Shown here piece by piece: positions 27,311-35,854 of a stretch of DNA of 64,000 nucleotides. The position numbers and the translations under genes are program-made. This stretch comes from E44-bin88 sp034419075 (GTDB lineage Bacteria > Chloroflexota > Dehalococcoidia > Dehalococcoidales > BS750m-G39). The stretch's first letter is position 1; each line of letters begins with the position of its first letter. Under the pieces are notes generated by a model. That model saw only the letters and a list, made by a program, of their open reading frames with translations, made no database searches and had not been told where the DNA came from. The stretch lies in NCBI GenBank assembly GCA_034419075.1, contig DAOULR010000022.1, positions 1 through 64,000 on the forward strand. The letters run 5' to 3'.

Positions 27311-27854
27311 CTCTTTCCCATAGCACGATGCCGCGTTCGACTTCTTCCATGAAAGCCCGTTCTGATTCCTCCCCCTCTAACAGCTCGACAGGCGTCTTAA
27401 TTACTGATTGAATATGAATATCCTCGTATCCCCTCGGGAATTTGAACTTACTAATAGTATTTGACACGCTTTCCCTGTGGTTCGATACCACGAATAAATC
27501 GAGATCACTCTCAGAGGTATCTGTCCCTAAGGCACAGCTGCCGTATAACACTATGCGGTTTGATATCTTCTTTAGCTCTTCTACCAATGGTTCAATAAGC
27601 ATGAGGTTTATCATTTTCTTTAACTCGATGACAGCAGAAGCCGAGGAATCAATCGAATAGAAAAACATCTTGCCTTCCCGGCGGCGGGTGACAGCACCGG
27701 TCGAATAAAGCTCATTCAGCGTCCGGTTTGCTGATCCTGAAGATATTCCAAGCTTACGAACCAATTCTCGTTCATAGAATTCTTGGTCTGAGAATTTCGC
27801 CAGCAGGCCCAGCACTTTCTGGTTGCTTGTAGCGATTAGATGTGGTTTCAACAT
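27288..27854 (-). CDS. MNT-type nucleotidyltransferase with N-terminal winged helix (antitoxin-like)
   Basis: 188 residues. The first ~75 residues form a winged helix (FYERELVRKLGISSGSANRT). The C-terminal half has the polymerase-beta-type motif GSCALGTDTSESDLDLFVV with both catalytic Asp. GGAG lies 12 bases before the ATG. The winged helix suggests self-regulation at the TGAGCA repeats just upstream. It opens the five-gene leftward operon. Confidence 0.87.
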   Translation of the reverse strand: MLKPHLIATSNQKVLGLLAKFSDQEFYERELVRKLGISSGSANRTLNELYSTGAVTRRREGKMFFYSIDSSASAVIELKKMINLMLIEPLVEELKKISNRIVLYGSCALGTDTSESDLDLFVVSNHRESVSNTISKFKFPRGYEDIHIQSVIKTPVELLEGEESERAFMEEVERGIVLWERVASESRV

Positions 27855-27874
27855 GTGCCATTTGCTCCAAATAT

Positions 27875-27900
27875 TGAGTATATGCTCATTGTAGTGAGCA
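27875..27900 (-). promoter_or_regulatory. Candidate operator of the MNT-HEPN operon
   Basis: Three copies of a TGAGYA element in alternating orientation (TGAGTA 27875-27880, TGCTCA 27883-27888, TGAGCA 27895-27900) lie 21-46 bases upstream of the MNT start codon. The MNT protein has a winged-helix domain that could bind here. Confidence 0.4.
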
Positions 27901-28142
27901 ATAGAAGGAAAGTCAAGACCCTGTATAGGATTATGGCAATGGCTTACTTATTGCACAAAACTGACTTTTGTTCAATCTCGCCGCGTTCAATAGAAAATCA
28001 TAAAATGGTATATCAAGAACGCACTAAATTATCGAACCTTTAACCTAGGGGAAATGAATCATAAAAGCTATAGTAGAGCCTACCCCCCGAGAGGTTTTAC
28101 ACTATCTGGAATCGCGTCGAGTTACTCTTGGAAGTGCCGTAA

Positions 28143-28210
28143 TTCTTGATACTTTCTTGACCATCCCAACCAATTTCTTGACACCTCTTTGACTTCCATG
28201 AAGATAAAAT
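28143..28210 (+). promoter_or_regulatory. Response-regulator operator (site A) and -10 of usp
   Basis: A 51-base element (28143-28193) with four TTGAC/TTGAT-type half-sites spaced 11, 21 and 11 bases, followed after exactly 10 bases by TAAAAT (28205-28210). The same element and -10 spacing recur before the permease and the kinase genes. The rest of the gap 27855-28326 shows no gene. Confidence 0.7.
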
Positions 28211-28326
28211 CAGAAGGTGATATTCATAAATCCCCTGAACTGTCTGACCATACGGCTAGGCTGTTCCTAGGAGAACTGACTGGAGAAGAAAGGTCTATGG
28301 CCGTAAATCTGTAGAAAGCGAGTAGA

Positions 28327-28797
28327 ATGCTAGAGAAAATTCTTGTATGTTTGGACGGTTCCGAGTTAGCCGAGGCGATTCTACCCCTAGTGACAGATTT
28401 AGCTAAACGGCTCGGTAGCGAGATTGTGCTCCTTAGGGTGCTTGTTAAGCCGACTTGGCTTTCTGGTTTGGGAGAGACTGTAATTGAGCCTAAGCAATCT
28501 ACCGACATGTCAGAACAAGAGGTCAATATAGATGCATACTTGGAACGCGTGGCCAGGCTATTATGGGAAAAAGGATTGGATGTTGAATGCGAGACTATAG
28601 AAGGCCCAATCGGTGAGTCCATCGTTACCTATGCCAAAACGAACGAAGTAAGCCTGATTGCTCTCGCAACTCACGGTCACGGTAGACTTAAAAAACTCGC
28701 CCTAGGTAGTATAACTGATTTTGTACTTAGAAAGTCCGGGATCCCTGTCATTTCGATTAGTCCGGTTAGTACGTCAGTCAGACATCCAACAGTCTAA
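28327..28797 (+). CDS. UspA-type universal stress protein
   Basis: 156 residues, one Usp domain. The ATP-binding pattern G-x2-G-x9-G-[ST] is present (HGHGRLKKLALGSITDF). It begins MLEKILVCLDGSELAEAIL. The gene shares its operator with the neighbouring permease and two-component genes. In KdpD proteins a Usp domain is built in; here the kinase lacks it and a separate Usp is encoded nearby, so signalling between them is possible. Confidence 0.92.
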   Translation: MLEKILVCLDGSELAEAILPLVTDLAKRLGSEIVLLRVLVKPTWLSGLGETVIEPKQSTDMSEQEVNIDAYLERVARLLWEKGLDVECETIEGPIGESIVTYAKTNEVSLIALATHGHGRLKKLALGSITDFVLRKSGIPVISISPVSTSVRHPTV

Positions 28798-28809
28798 AGT
28801 GTCAAAGAA

Positions 28810-30294
28810 TTATTGCTTAACACTCCTCTCTCGGACTTTTTTCGGTAAGTGGGTTAGTGGCAAATTCCTCCAGCGCCGATAGGCAAAATATACTACTATT
28901 CCTATGGCCATCCAGACGATCCCGACCCAACGGCTAAAAGGCTGAGTGAACACTACTACTACCCATATTCCAGATGTAGCAAGCAGACCAAGGATAGCAG
29001 TCAGCGGTAGCTCTCGGCCTTTGATAGCAATATTTAAGCCGAGTTTAAATGGGCGGGATAGCTCTGGTTTTTTGACTCTTAGCCCTAAGATTGAAGCATG
29101 CGCCAAGGCGAAACATAGTAAAGAGCCGAAGACGTAGAGTGCACCCAGATCAGTGAAAAAGTCGGGGTTAAAGAAACCAGGCGATAACATGAATATAGCT
29201 ACGAGGCAAAACAGGATAATAGCCACGTAAGGGGTTCTAAACCGATGGTGGATACGCCCGAAAGTTTCTGGCAGTTGACCATGCCTAGACAAGTTGAACG
29301 CGAGTCGGGATATGCCCAGAAGCCCGGCATTCGTAGCTGTTAGCAGGATAGTCGCCGCGAGAATTGCAACCAGAGGGGAAAATATTGATTGTAACATTGG
29401 GGATGGCAGATTAGCGGCTATACCAGCTACCGGGTCTCTTGCCCATCCATTGACCGGGTCGCCCAAGACCTGAGGAGTCATCGCTGACAGGGCGACAATG
29501 GAAATGCCGGCAAATAAGACAAGAACCGCCACAATCATGAATATATAAGCCCTCGGTATTCTTTTGGCTGGCCGTCGGGTTTCTTCAGCCAACTGAGATA
29601 CGGTTTCCACACCGGTGAAACATAACGCGGCAATAGCGATGCCAAAAACCAAGTTCTCAGTGGTCGGCCAGTTGCCCTGACCGAACATATGCTCAAATAG
29701 GATCGCCGGGTTTGGTCTCAGTATTAACAGAACGCCCAGAGTTACCAGCGTAAGTTGCGTAAGGATATCCACGGCAATGAAGAATATGTTCATCCCAGAA
29801 GATTCCCTCACTCCAATGACATTAATGAACATGAGAAACAAGATGATTCCCATGGAAACAGCGGCGTTGACGACGGGTTCGCTCATGATGGGCCAGAAGT
29901 AGGCAAGATATGGGGGGATGGTATAAGCCGATATTGCCATTGTGACAATGTAGCTCAGCATTAGTCCCCAACCAGCGATAAAGCCAGCTAGGTCATTAAG
30001 TCCATGCCGGGCGAAGCTGGCCGAACCACCGGCCTCCGGTATCATAGCACCTCCCTCAGCATAGGTAAGGGCATTGAAGATGTATATAATACCAGCCAGT
30101 GCCAGTACAATGGGCGTTGCGCCGAGGGCCACTATGGCTACGATACCCAGTGCATAGTAAATAGACGAGCCGACGTCTCCATATCCGGCACTGAACAGGG
30201 CAGGGATGCCGAGCACACGCTTGAGGTGGAATGTTTTTATTCGGCGTGGTCTAAATATTCTATCGCCTGGTTTTGGTTTCCAGTTGTCCTGCAT
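28810..30294 (-). CDS. APC-superfamily permease
   Basis: 494 residues with about twelve membrane segments and a basic C-terminal tail. The N-terminal motif ALFSAGYGDVGSSIYYALG and the segment GGSASFARHGLNDLAGFIAG are typical of amino acid-polyamine-organocation carriers. Substrate is unknown. Joint control with a KdpD/KdpE-like pair and a Usp suggests a role in potassium or osmotic balance (some APC members such as KimA carry K+), but amino-acid transport is equally open. Confidence 0.88.
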   Translation of the reverse strand: MQDNWKPKPGDRIFRPRRIKTFHLKRVLGIPALFSAGYGDVGSSIYYALGIVAIVALGATPIVLALAGIIYIFNALTYAEGGAMIPEAGGSASFARHGLNDLAGFIAGWGLMLSYIVTMAISAYTIPPYLAYFWPIMSEPVVNAAVSMGIILFLMFINVIGVRESSGMNIFFIAVDILTQLTLVTLGVLLILRPNPAILFEHMFGQGNWPTTENLVFGIAIAALCFTGVETVSQLAEETRRPAKRIPRAYIFMIVAVLVLFAGISIVALSAMTPQVLGDPVNGWARDPVAGIAANLPSPMLQSIFSPLVAILAATILLTATNAGLLGISRLAFNLSRHGQLPETFGRIHHRFRTPYVAIILFCLVAIFMLSPGFFNPDFFTDLGALYVFGSLLCFALAHASILGLRVKKPELSRPFKLGLNIAIKGRELPLTAILGLLATSGIWVVVVFTQPFSRWVGIVWMAIGIVVYFAYRRWRNLPLTHLPKKVRERSVKQ

Positions 30295-30385
30295 GTCTCT
30301 TATTTGGTGCAGCGGATGGTTCTGTCGCAGACGCTATCATATCTAGTCAATCCTCTAGCGACAGTCTGCTCCTATGAGCATCTCT

Positions 30386-30453
30386 ATGCTAGCTTCATAA
30401 AGGTCAAGGAGGTGTCAAGAAAGAGGTTTTGTCTGTCAAGAAGTTATCAAGAA
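30386..30453 (-). promoter_or_regulatory. Response-regulator operator (site B) and -10 of the APC permease
   Basis: The 51-base element occupies 30403-30453; the -10 TAGCAT (read on the minus strand) is at 30391-30386, exactly 10 bases from the nearest half-site. The permease start is 92 bases further on. Confidence 0.7.
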
Positions 30454-30517
30454 CCATGAATGAGATCGTGAGTTATTGGAGTGATGCTTCTTATATGAGG
30501 GATTATGGGCGATCACA

Positions 30518-31204
30518 CTATTCGCTGATCTTCAGCCGATATCCCACCCCGGGCTCGGTAATGATTAAACGTGGGCGAGCTGGGTCCGGTTCAATCTTGC
30601 GACGTAAGTTGCTGATGTTTACGTGCAGCATATGAAGTTCATCACCATACTCAGCTCCCCAAACTTCACGTAGCAGGTAACGGTGAGTCAGTACCTTTCC
30701 GGCGTGAGTTACCAGCACCCGAAGTAGCCCATACTCATTGGGTGTTAGTTGCACCTCGTTATCTGAGACAGTAACCAGCCTTCGTGATAGGTCAACTTTC
30801 AGGCTTCCGATGGTGAAGATTGGCTCAGGGGTTAGTTGAGCAGCACGGCGTAACGCGGCACGAAGACGGGCTAGTAGCTCGCCCACGCTGAAGGGCTTGG
30901 TCAGGTAATCATCTGCCCCAGCATCAAGCGCCGCTATTTTATTGTTTTCTGCGCCTCGGACCGATAGTATGATTATTGGTATTTGTGTCCACTCTCGGAG
31001 TAGTCGTGTCACCTCAACCCCATCAATGTCGGGCAGCCCCAGGTCCAGAATTACAATATCCGGTTTGTCTTCGACAACACTTGACAGCGCATCCTTGCCC
31101 GAGGCTGCCTCTAGTACCATGTATGCCTGAGATATGAGCGTAACACGCAAGAATCGCCGGATAGAGTCTTCATCATCAACAACTAAGACCTTCATATTAC
31201 TCAT
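30518..31204 (-). CDS. KdpE-like OmpR-family response regulator
   Basis: 228 residues from ATG 31204 (MSNMKVLVVDDEDSIRRFL), which overlaps the kinase stop by 8 bases; earlier ATG 31225 lies inside the kinase gene. Receiver: DDE, VILDLGLPDIDGVE, DDYLTKPFSVGELLARL. Winged helix: TPNEYGLLRVLVTHAGKVL and VNISNLRRKIEPDP. The 51-base repeat elements at three neighbouring promoters have the tandem 11-base half-site pattern this family binds, and are its likely targets. No kdpFABC genes are present. Confidence 0.88.
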   Translation of the reverse strand: MSNMKVLVVDDEDSIRRFLRVTLISQAYMVLEAASGKDALSSVVEDKPDIVILDLGLPDIDGVEVTRLLREWTQIPIIILSVRGAENNKIAALDAGADDYLTKPFSVGELLARLRAALRRAAQLTPEPIFTIGSLKVDLSRRLVTVSDNEVQLTPNEYGLLRVLVTHAGKVLTHRYLLREVWGAEYGDELHMLHVNISNLRRKIEPDPARPRLIITEPGVGYRLKISE

Positions 31205-32786
31205 CGCGTTTCTCCGTAGTGTCAAGACCAGACTCGCCTATCGGTAACGTGAGCCTGATGATAGTACCACCGCTCGGATTATTCTCGGCTTCGATGTGAC
31301 CGCCATGAGTTTCGACGATGCCCTTGCTGATGGATAATCCTAGTCCTGTCCCTGCTACGTTATCCGGACGCTTTATGCGATAGAACTTGTCAAAAACGTG
31401 TGGTAAATCGTGCGGGGGAATACCAATTCCGTGATCAGCTATTTCGATATGCACTTCCTGGGCAACCTGTCGTCCTTTAATCTCAATCGGTGAGTCTAGT
31501 GGTGAGTATTTCATCGCGTTGTCCAGAATGTTGGCCAATGTCTGTACGATAAGGCCAAAATCTACCGAAATAAAGGATATCTCTGTGGGTATGTCCATTT
31601 TAATTGAACGGGCACTAGCGCGAGTTCCAAGCTGCTCTAAAGCTGCTCCCACCAGGTCCTGTACTTCGGATGGTTGTCTGGATAGCGATAGAGCCCCAGC
31701 TGTAATTCTGGACTCGTCAAGCAGGTTGGTAATAAGATGGCTCAATCTGTCGGCTTCCTCCCGGGCAACCTGTATCAGGTTTTTCTTGGCGGTGTCATCT
31801 AGACCCATCCCCTCTTCCTGTAGACTGCTCAGGGTACCGATAATGGACACTAAAGGTGTACGTAGGTCATGGGAAATCGCATTGAGAAGGGCGGTCTGCA
31901 GTTTCTCGGTAGCCTTTAACACCTGTGCCTCATGCAACTCGTCAGCCAACTGGATGCCTTCGATAGCCACTGCAACCAAATCAGAATAGGCTCTTAAGAG
32001 CCGCTGTTGCTCTATGGTCAAATCACCTGCGTTGCTAGTCGCTCTCAGTGCCATTACTCCTACGGCTCCCCTCACTGTAATCAGAGGCAGATAGCATACT
32101 TTTATATCGGACTTTGTATCAATTCCATACCCCGTTTTTTCTTGGTGCTGAAAAGACCAGATTGCTAAGGCGTATTCATTATCATCAATTGTAACGTCGC
32201 TATCGGTGCTATGTACTTCAAGTTTCCCTGGATTTTTAGTATTGGGAAGGAAGATTATGACTTCGCGTCCCAGTGCTTCTTTTATTCTCTTAGCTATAGC
32301 CTTGATATAAGACTCAAGGTCACCAGAGATAGCCAGATCTCGCCCCAAAGCATAGAGGGTAGCCGTTTCTCGTTCGCGGAGCCTTGCTGCCTCAGTCTGC
32401 TGACGGATCCGTGAAGTTAAGTAGCTGATGGTTATGCCAACTAATAGTAATGCTATAAAGGTGAGAAAATACTGCGTGTCATCCACGGCAAAGGTAAAAT
32501 AAGGGGTAATAAAGAAAAAATCAAAAGCCAGTACCCCCAGAATGGATACCAGAATGGATGGGCCTAGACCTCCGATAACAGCCGAGACCGTAACACATAG
32601 TAGATAGATCATAATTATATTGGTCGGAGCGAAGAACGTATGAACCAATTGACCTAGAGCGGTGGCCAGTAATACCAGTCCCAAGCCTATAAGATAACCC
32701 CGCCACTTAGAGGCCTCTCTAAGCAATATTCCCCCTTGATCCGCAAGTTTTTTATCAGGCTTGGGGCGGGTTTCTTGTAATGCCAT
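31197..32786 (-). CDS. KdpD-like sensor histidine kinase lacking the KdpD and Usp input domains
   Basis: 529 residues. Four membrane segments of the DUF4118 type (~30-125), a GAF-like domain (~150-275), the H-box NAISHDLRTPLVSIIGTLSS (~310) and HATPase motifs (NILDNAMKYSP, DHGIGIPPHDLPHVFDKFYR, GTGLGLSISKGIVETHGG). Classical KdpD has ~350 extra N-terminal residues including a Walker-like domain and a Usp domain; both are missing here. It is cotranscribed with the regulator and carries its own operator at 32930. Confidence 0.88.
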   Translation of the reverse strand: MALQETRPKPDKKLADQGGILLREASKWRGYLIGLGLVLLATALGQLVHTFFAPTNIIMIYLLCVTVSAVIGGLGPSILVSILGVLAFDFFFITPYFTFAVDDTQYFLTFIALLLVGITISYLTSRIRQQTEAARLRERETATLYALGRDLAISGDLESYIKAIAKRIKEALGREVIIFLPNTKNPGKLEVHSTDSDVTIDDNEYALAIWSFQHQEKTGYGIDTKSDIKVCYLPLITVRGAVGVMALRATSNAGDLTIEQQRLLRAYSDLVAVAIEGIQLADELHEAQVLKATEKLQTALLNAISHDLRTPLVSIIGTLSSLQEEGMGLDDTAKKNLIQVAREEADRLSHLITNLLDESRITAGALSLSRQPSEVQDLVGAALEQLGTRASARSIKMDIPTEISFISVDFGLIVQTLANILDNAMKYSPLDSPIEIKGRQVAQEVHIEIADHGIGIPPHDLPHVFDKFYRIKRPDNVAGTGLGLSISKGIVETHGGHIEAENNPSGGTIIRLTLPIGESGLDTTEKRDE

Positions 32787-32912
32787 GTAATTAATCTCCG
32801 AATCACATTCTATACTTTGTTTTATACTAAGTCTATTTCGGGCGGCAGGTAAGGTTGAAGATATAGAAGCTCGTATTAAAATCTCTCGTACAATAGACTT
32901 TAACTATTTACT

Positions 32913-32980
32913 AATGTAGCAAGAGGAAGGTCAAGGAGGTATCAAGAAAGTCTTCTTGTCGGTCAAGAAAGTATCAAGAA
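32913..32980 (-). promoter_or_regulatory. Response-regulator operator (site C) and -10 of the kinase-regulator operon
   Basis: The 51-base element lies at 32930-32980; TACATT on the minus strand at 32918-32913 is 10 bases from the proximal half-site, 127 bases before the kinase start codon. The gap 32787-33133 holds this site and a terminator, no gene. Confidence 0.7.
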
Positions 32981-33085
32981 TTAATACTTGATTCTAGCTA
33001 CAAGTGGAGGCTAAGATAATTTAACAAAAACTCAGATTGTTGAGCCCGACTGCACAAGATAATGGTTCGTGCAGCACCGGAGATT

Positions 33086-33120
33086 AAAAAAGAGGGCCGA
33101 GAATTCTCTCGACCCTCTTT
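33086..33120 (-). terminator. Intrinsic terminator at the end of the mobile-element leftward operon
   Basis: A 14-base stem with one mismatch (33089-33102 with 33107-33120) and a 4-base loop, followed on the minus strand by a run of six T. It sits 14 bases after the stop codon at 33134. Confidence 0.8.
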
Positions 33121-33133
33121 AGCTTTAACGATG

Positions 33134-33619
33134 TTAGAACTCGAACAACGCCGGCTGCTCCGCTTTTCTCTTAGTTGCCTCCTCCTCTTTCTCCTGCCTT
33201 CTCTCGGCCTTCTCCCTCTCCAGCCTGGCCTGGGTTCTCTTACGATAGAGCCATTCCTTCAGCCGATTCAGTTCTGCCAGCTGGTAATCATTGATTGAGT
33301 CCACGACGATATCGCCGGGCATCTCACTCTTACCCCACCGGCGACAGGTCTTGGTGGCGATGTGGAGGTAGATTTGGGTCCAGTCGCTGTCTATTGGCTG
33401 TGCCAGAGAGACAGTCATAAGGTAGGCGCAGACTTCGGCGTCGGTGCCGGCAATCTCCTCACCCCTGATTGCCCTGATGTTTATCTCCAGCCTCTCCAAG
33501 GTGACGGCCGTTTTAAGCCACTCGGGCAGAGTGTCTCCCCAACCCCCGGGGAAAACGATGATGGGATCGGTCAGGCACCCCACCAGCTCGGAGATGCCCT
33601 GTTCCATAGTCTTATTCAA
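33134..33619 (-). CDS. Hypothetical protein with charged C-terminal helix
   Basis: 161 residues, no family recognised. A compact N-terminal region (LVGCLTDPIIVFPGGWGD..EWL) leads to a strongly charged Arg/Glu/Lys helix (~120-150) and ends QPALFEF. The ending resembles the QxxLF clamp-binding motif of proteins that dock on DnaN, which is notable because a DnaN-like protein is encoded 0.9 kb upstream. Last gene of the element. Confidence 0.65.
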   Translation of the reverse strand: MNKTMEQGISELVGCLTDPIIVFPGGWGDTLPEWLKTAVTLERLEINIRAIRGEEIAGTDAEVCAYLMTVSLAQPIDSDWTQIYLHIATKTCRRWGKSEMPGDIVVDSINDYQLAELNRLKEWLYRKRTQARLEREKAERRQEKEEEATKRKAEQPALFEF

Positions 33620-33684
33620 TTGTCCTTCTCACCTCCCTTTTAGTCTGATTTTGGGCATAGTAACCCTTTCAATCCTTTGCAGCC

Positions 33685-33981
33685 TTAAATCATCGACTGC
33701 TGGCTGCCGTACTCCATGACCTTGCGCTCCTCCTCCAACGCTTCCTTGGGTATGAGGTTGCGGATGCGCTCGACGTAGCCCTTCATGTAGGTGTTGAAGC
33801 TATCCACTTTGGAGGCCATAGTGGCCGCGGGCTGGTCGATATACCCCGGCAGATGGGGTATTCGCTTAAGCTCCTCGGCTTTCTCACGGATTAGCCACAG
33901 AGTCGGCCTGATGGAACTCATAAGCTCCTCGACCTCATCGGCATTACGGCTCACGCTGACCGTGCTCCACTTTATAGGCAC
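33685..33981 (-). CDS. Hypothetical helical protein (98 aa)
   Basis: AGGAGGTGA precedes the ATG at good spacing. The sequence is predicted all-helical (EELMSSIRPTLWLIREKAEE; ERIRNLIPKEALEEERKVM). No family recognised. Co-directional with the rest of the operon. Confidence 0.65.
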   Translation of the reverse strand: MPIKWSTVSVSRNADEVEELMSSIRPTLWLIREKAEELKRIPHLPGYIDQPAATMASKVDSFNTYMKGYVERIRNLIPKEALEEERKVMEYGSQQSMI

Positions 33982-34030
33982 AAAATCACCTCCTTTCTGG
34001 GCATAGTTGCCCGTCCGATTCCGTCCTTGT

Positions 34031-34237
34031 TTAGTTAGCCGAGGGCGACATCATCCGTTTCATCATGGCGTCGAGAGCCTGCTTGACCAGCCACTCGCCC
34101 AGGCACTTCTCGTCGCACCAGGCTCCCAGCGTTAGCGGGACTTGCTGGCGCTCGTCGGTCAGCACCATAGCATCACGCTTCATGAAGTTGTCCTCAGGCA
34201 GCTCCTGGTTACAGTTGAGACAGTGAAGCTCCTCCAT
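34031..34237 (-). CDS. Small zinc-ribbon-like protein (68 aa)
   Basis: ATG at 34237, 7 bases after AGGAGG; a GTG lies just upstream. CxxC (LHCLNCNQEL) and a later C-x3-C (WCDEKCLGEW) suggest a zinc site. The C-terminus is Met-rich but charged (ALDAMMKRMM), unlike the hydrophobic tails of the structural proteins. Confidence 0.65.
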   Translation of the reverse strand: MEELHCLNCNQELPEDNFMKRDAMVLTDERQQVPLTLGAWCDEKCLGEWLVKQALDAMMKRMMSPSAN

Positions 34238-34388
34238 CACTCGACCTCCTTTCCAGGTATTTCTTGGCTCTGGCCACAGAGAGGTAATCAGGGCACTTCT
34301 GGGAGCACCGGTGGCTGTGCCCCTTAAGACACCCCCTACAGAGCCAGTAGCACTTTCGCCTGTTGGGGCGACGGTAATTCAAATTCAC
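34209..34388 (-). CDS. Cys-rich mini-protein (59 aa)
   Basis: Open frame from GTG 34388 (or TTG 34382, better spaced from GAAGGGG) to TAA at 34209, overlapping the next gene by 29 bases. Cys residues fall at KCYWLCRGCLKGHSHRCSQK and CPDYL, a pattern expected for a small metal-binding protein. No family recognised; support is the Cys spacing and the position in the operon. Confidence 0.45.
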   Translation of the reverse strand: MNLNYRRPNRRKCYWLCRGCLKGHSHRCSQKCPDYLSVARAKKYLERRSSDGGASLSQL

Positions 34389-34405
34389 CCCCTTCCAGCC
34401 ACAAA

Positions 34406-34477
34406 AGAGGGGGTATCACTCCCACGCTTGGGGAGCGATACCCCCTTAAAAAAGCAAAAAAGCGGGGTCTCCCCCGC
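34406..34477 (-). terminator. Tandem terminators after the DnaN-like gene
   Basis: First hairpin: GCGGGG/CCCCGC (34462-34467 with 34472-34477), followed on the minus strand by a T-rich run (34461-34448). Second: GGGGGTATC/GATACCCCC (34409-34417 with 34437-34445) with a nested CTCCC/GGGAG pair. They end transcription from the clamp gene before the Cys-rich mini-protein gene. Confidence 0.75.
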
Positions 34478-34514
34478 CTTTCTGCGTGGCTCTTTTGTTT
34501 GGGCTGTAAGCGTT

Positions 34515-35723
34515 CTATTTGGCTTTAACTGGCTGTTTGGCTCGTCTAGGCTTTGCTTTAGGCTTCTCGGCTACTGGCTCGGTAGCCTCTGGCTGACTCT
34601 CGGCTGGCTCGGTGGCAACCTCGGCTTTGGCTTGTTCGGCTTTAGCCTTTACCTCTGCCTGCGCCTCTGGCGTCAGCATCGGCATTACCACCAGTTGATA
34701 GCCGTCAACGGTAAAGAGCAGTGGCGATACGCCGTTGGTGAGCTTAAGCTCCACCATACCCCCACAAGCCTTGAGGGCGTCGGCAAGATACTTGCCGTCC
34801 ACCCTTATTCTGACCGTCTCACCGAGGGTGTCGGCTGCTAGCTCGGCTTGACCCTTATCATCGGGGTTAGCCATCACCAGCCTGCCTTCGCCAGCGGTGA
34901 GGTCAATCGGGTAGGCTTTGCTGTCGGATATGGCTTTGAGCGAGCTAACCGCCTTGATTGCCTCTACCGTGTCAAAGTGAACGAAGGTGCTAAACTCGGT
35001 AGGTATCAGCTTCTCATAGTCGGGGAAGTTACCCTCAAGGCTAGCCCACTTGTAGCGGATTAGCTCGGTGTCTATGGTGAGCGTCTTGATGTCCTCACCG
35101 TCAAAGCTAACCCTCGCCCGCTTGGCTCTCCGCAGGGCATTGGCTATGCCCTGAAGCTCGTCACGGCTTATCAGAGCTTGCCCCTCTCCATCCTCGTAGT
35201 CAAGGCTTGTTACCGCCAGCCTGAAGCCGTCGGCACTGACCAGAGTCAATTTACCGTCTTTAGCCACCAAGCTGACACAAGCTAAAACAGGTCTATCGTC
35301 ATCGGTGGCGGTAAACGGCAATACCCTTGACAGCGCCTCTGATAGCTCTAGGCTGCCGATGTTGGGCTTGACCGAGTTGTTGGGGCTGACCCTGACCTCG
35401 CAGAGGCTCATCGGCGTCTTATCGCCAATCCATTCGCTATCGGCAAGTTGGCTGGTATTAGCTCCGCAGATTACCTTAAGCCTCTTGTGTCCGTTAGCCT
35501 GCGACCCGCTAGCACTACCGTTAGACGGTATCACCTTGACGATGTTACTACCGCCCAAAGCCTTAAGGTATCCGAGTAAGCCTTTGCGCCCTATGGTCAA
35601 GTCCATAAGCATTACCCTTTCGGCTAACGCTCTGGACAGAGCGCCTACCAGCACAGCCTTGTGAGCGACAAAGCCGTCGCCTGAACGCTTGCCCACGATA
35701 TTAAGTTGTTCTATTTTAATCAC
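34515..35723 (-). CDS. DnaN-like DNA polymerase sliding clamp
   Basis: 402 residues. The pattern DDDRPVLACVSLVAKDGKLT then LVSADGFRLAV is the domain 2 signature of bacterial beta clamps, ASLEGNFPDYEKLIP the linker, and SPLLFTVDGYQLVVMPM the C-terminal domain end. Domain 1 is divergent. A ~50-residue Ala/Pro/Glu/Lys tail (EATEPVAEKPKAKPRRAKQP) is not part of the fold. The host clamp gene is not in the window; this copy belongs to the element and probably serves its replication. Confidence 0.82.
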   Translation of the reverse strand: MIKIEQLNIVGKRSGDGFVAHKAVLVGALSRALAERVMLMDLTIGRKGLLGYLKALGGSNIVKVIPSNGSASGSQANGHKRLKVICGANTSQLADSEWIGDKTPMSLCEVRVSPNNSVKPNIGSLELSEALSRVLPFTATDDDRPVLACVSLVAKDGKLTLVSADGFRLAVTSLDYEDGEGQALISRDELQGIANALRRAKRARVSFDGEDIKTLTIDTELIRYKWASLEGNFPDYEKLIPTEFSTFVHFDTVEAIKAVSSLKAISDSKAYPIDLTAGEGRLVMANPDDKGQAELAADTLGETVRIRVDGKYLADALKACGGMVELKLTNGVSPLLFTVDGYQLVVMPMLTPEAQAEVKAKAEQAKAEVATEPAESQPEATEPVAEKPKAKPRRAKQPVKAK

Positions 35724-35854
35724 CCCTTTGGCTATCCGATAGTGGGCAAGGCTATCGGCTTCGCCTAGTAGTAAGCTACCGTCTAGCTGCGACTCGCTAG
35801 CCTAAACGGTGCTTCCACTATATACAGGGCATCGGGAAGGTCAAAACCTTTCAC

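Noticed and set aside
28810..32786. A complete kdp potassium-uptake operon
   Set aside because: Only the regulator pair resembles Kdp; no kdpF, A, B or C is present and the kinase lacks KdpD input domains.
32787..33133. Left attachment site of the element
   Set aside because: I looked for the 25-base tRNA-derived repeat here and found none; the left boundary remains an estimate.
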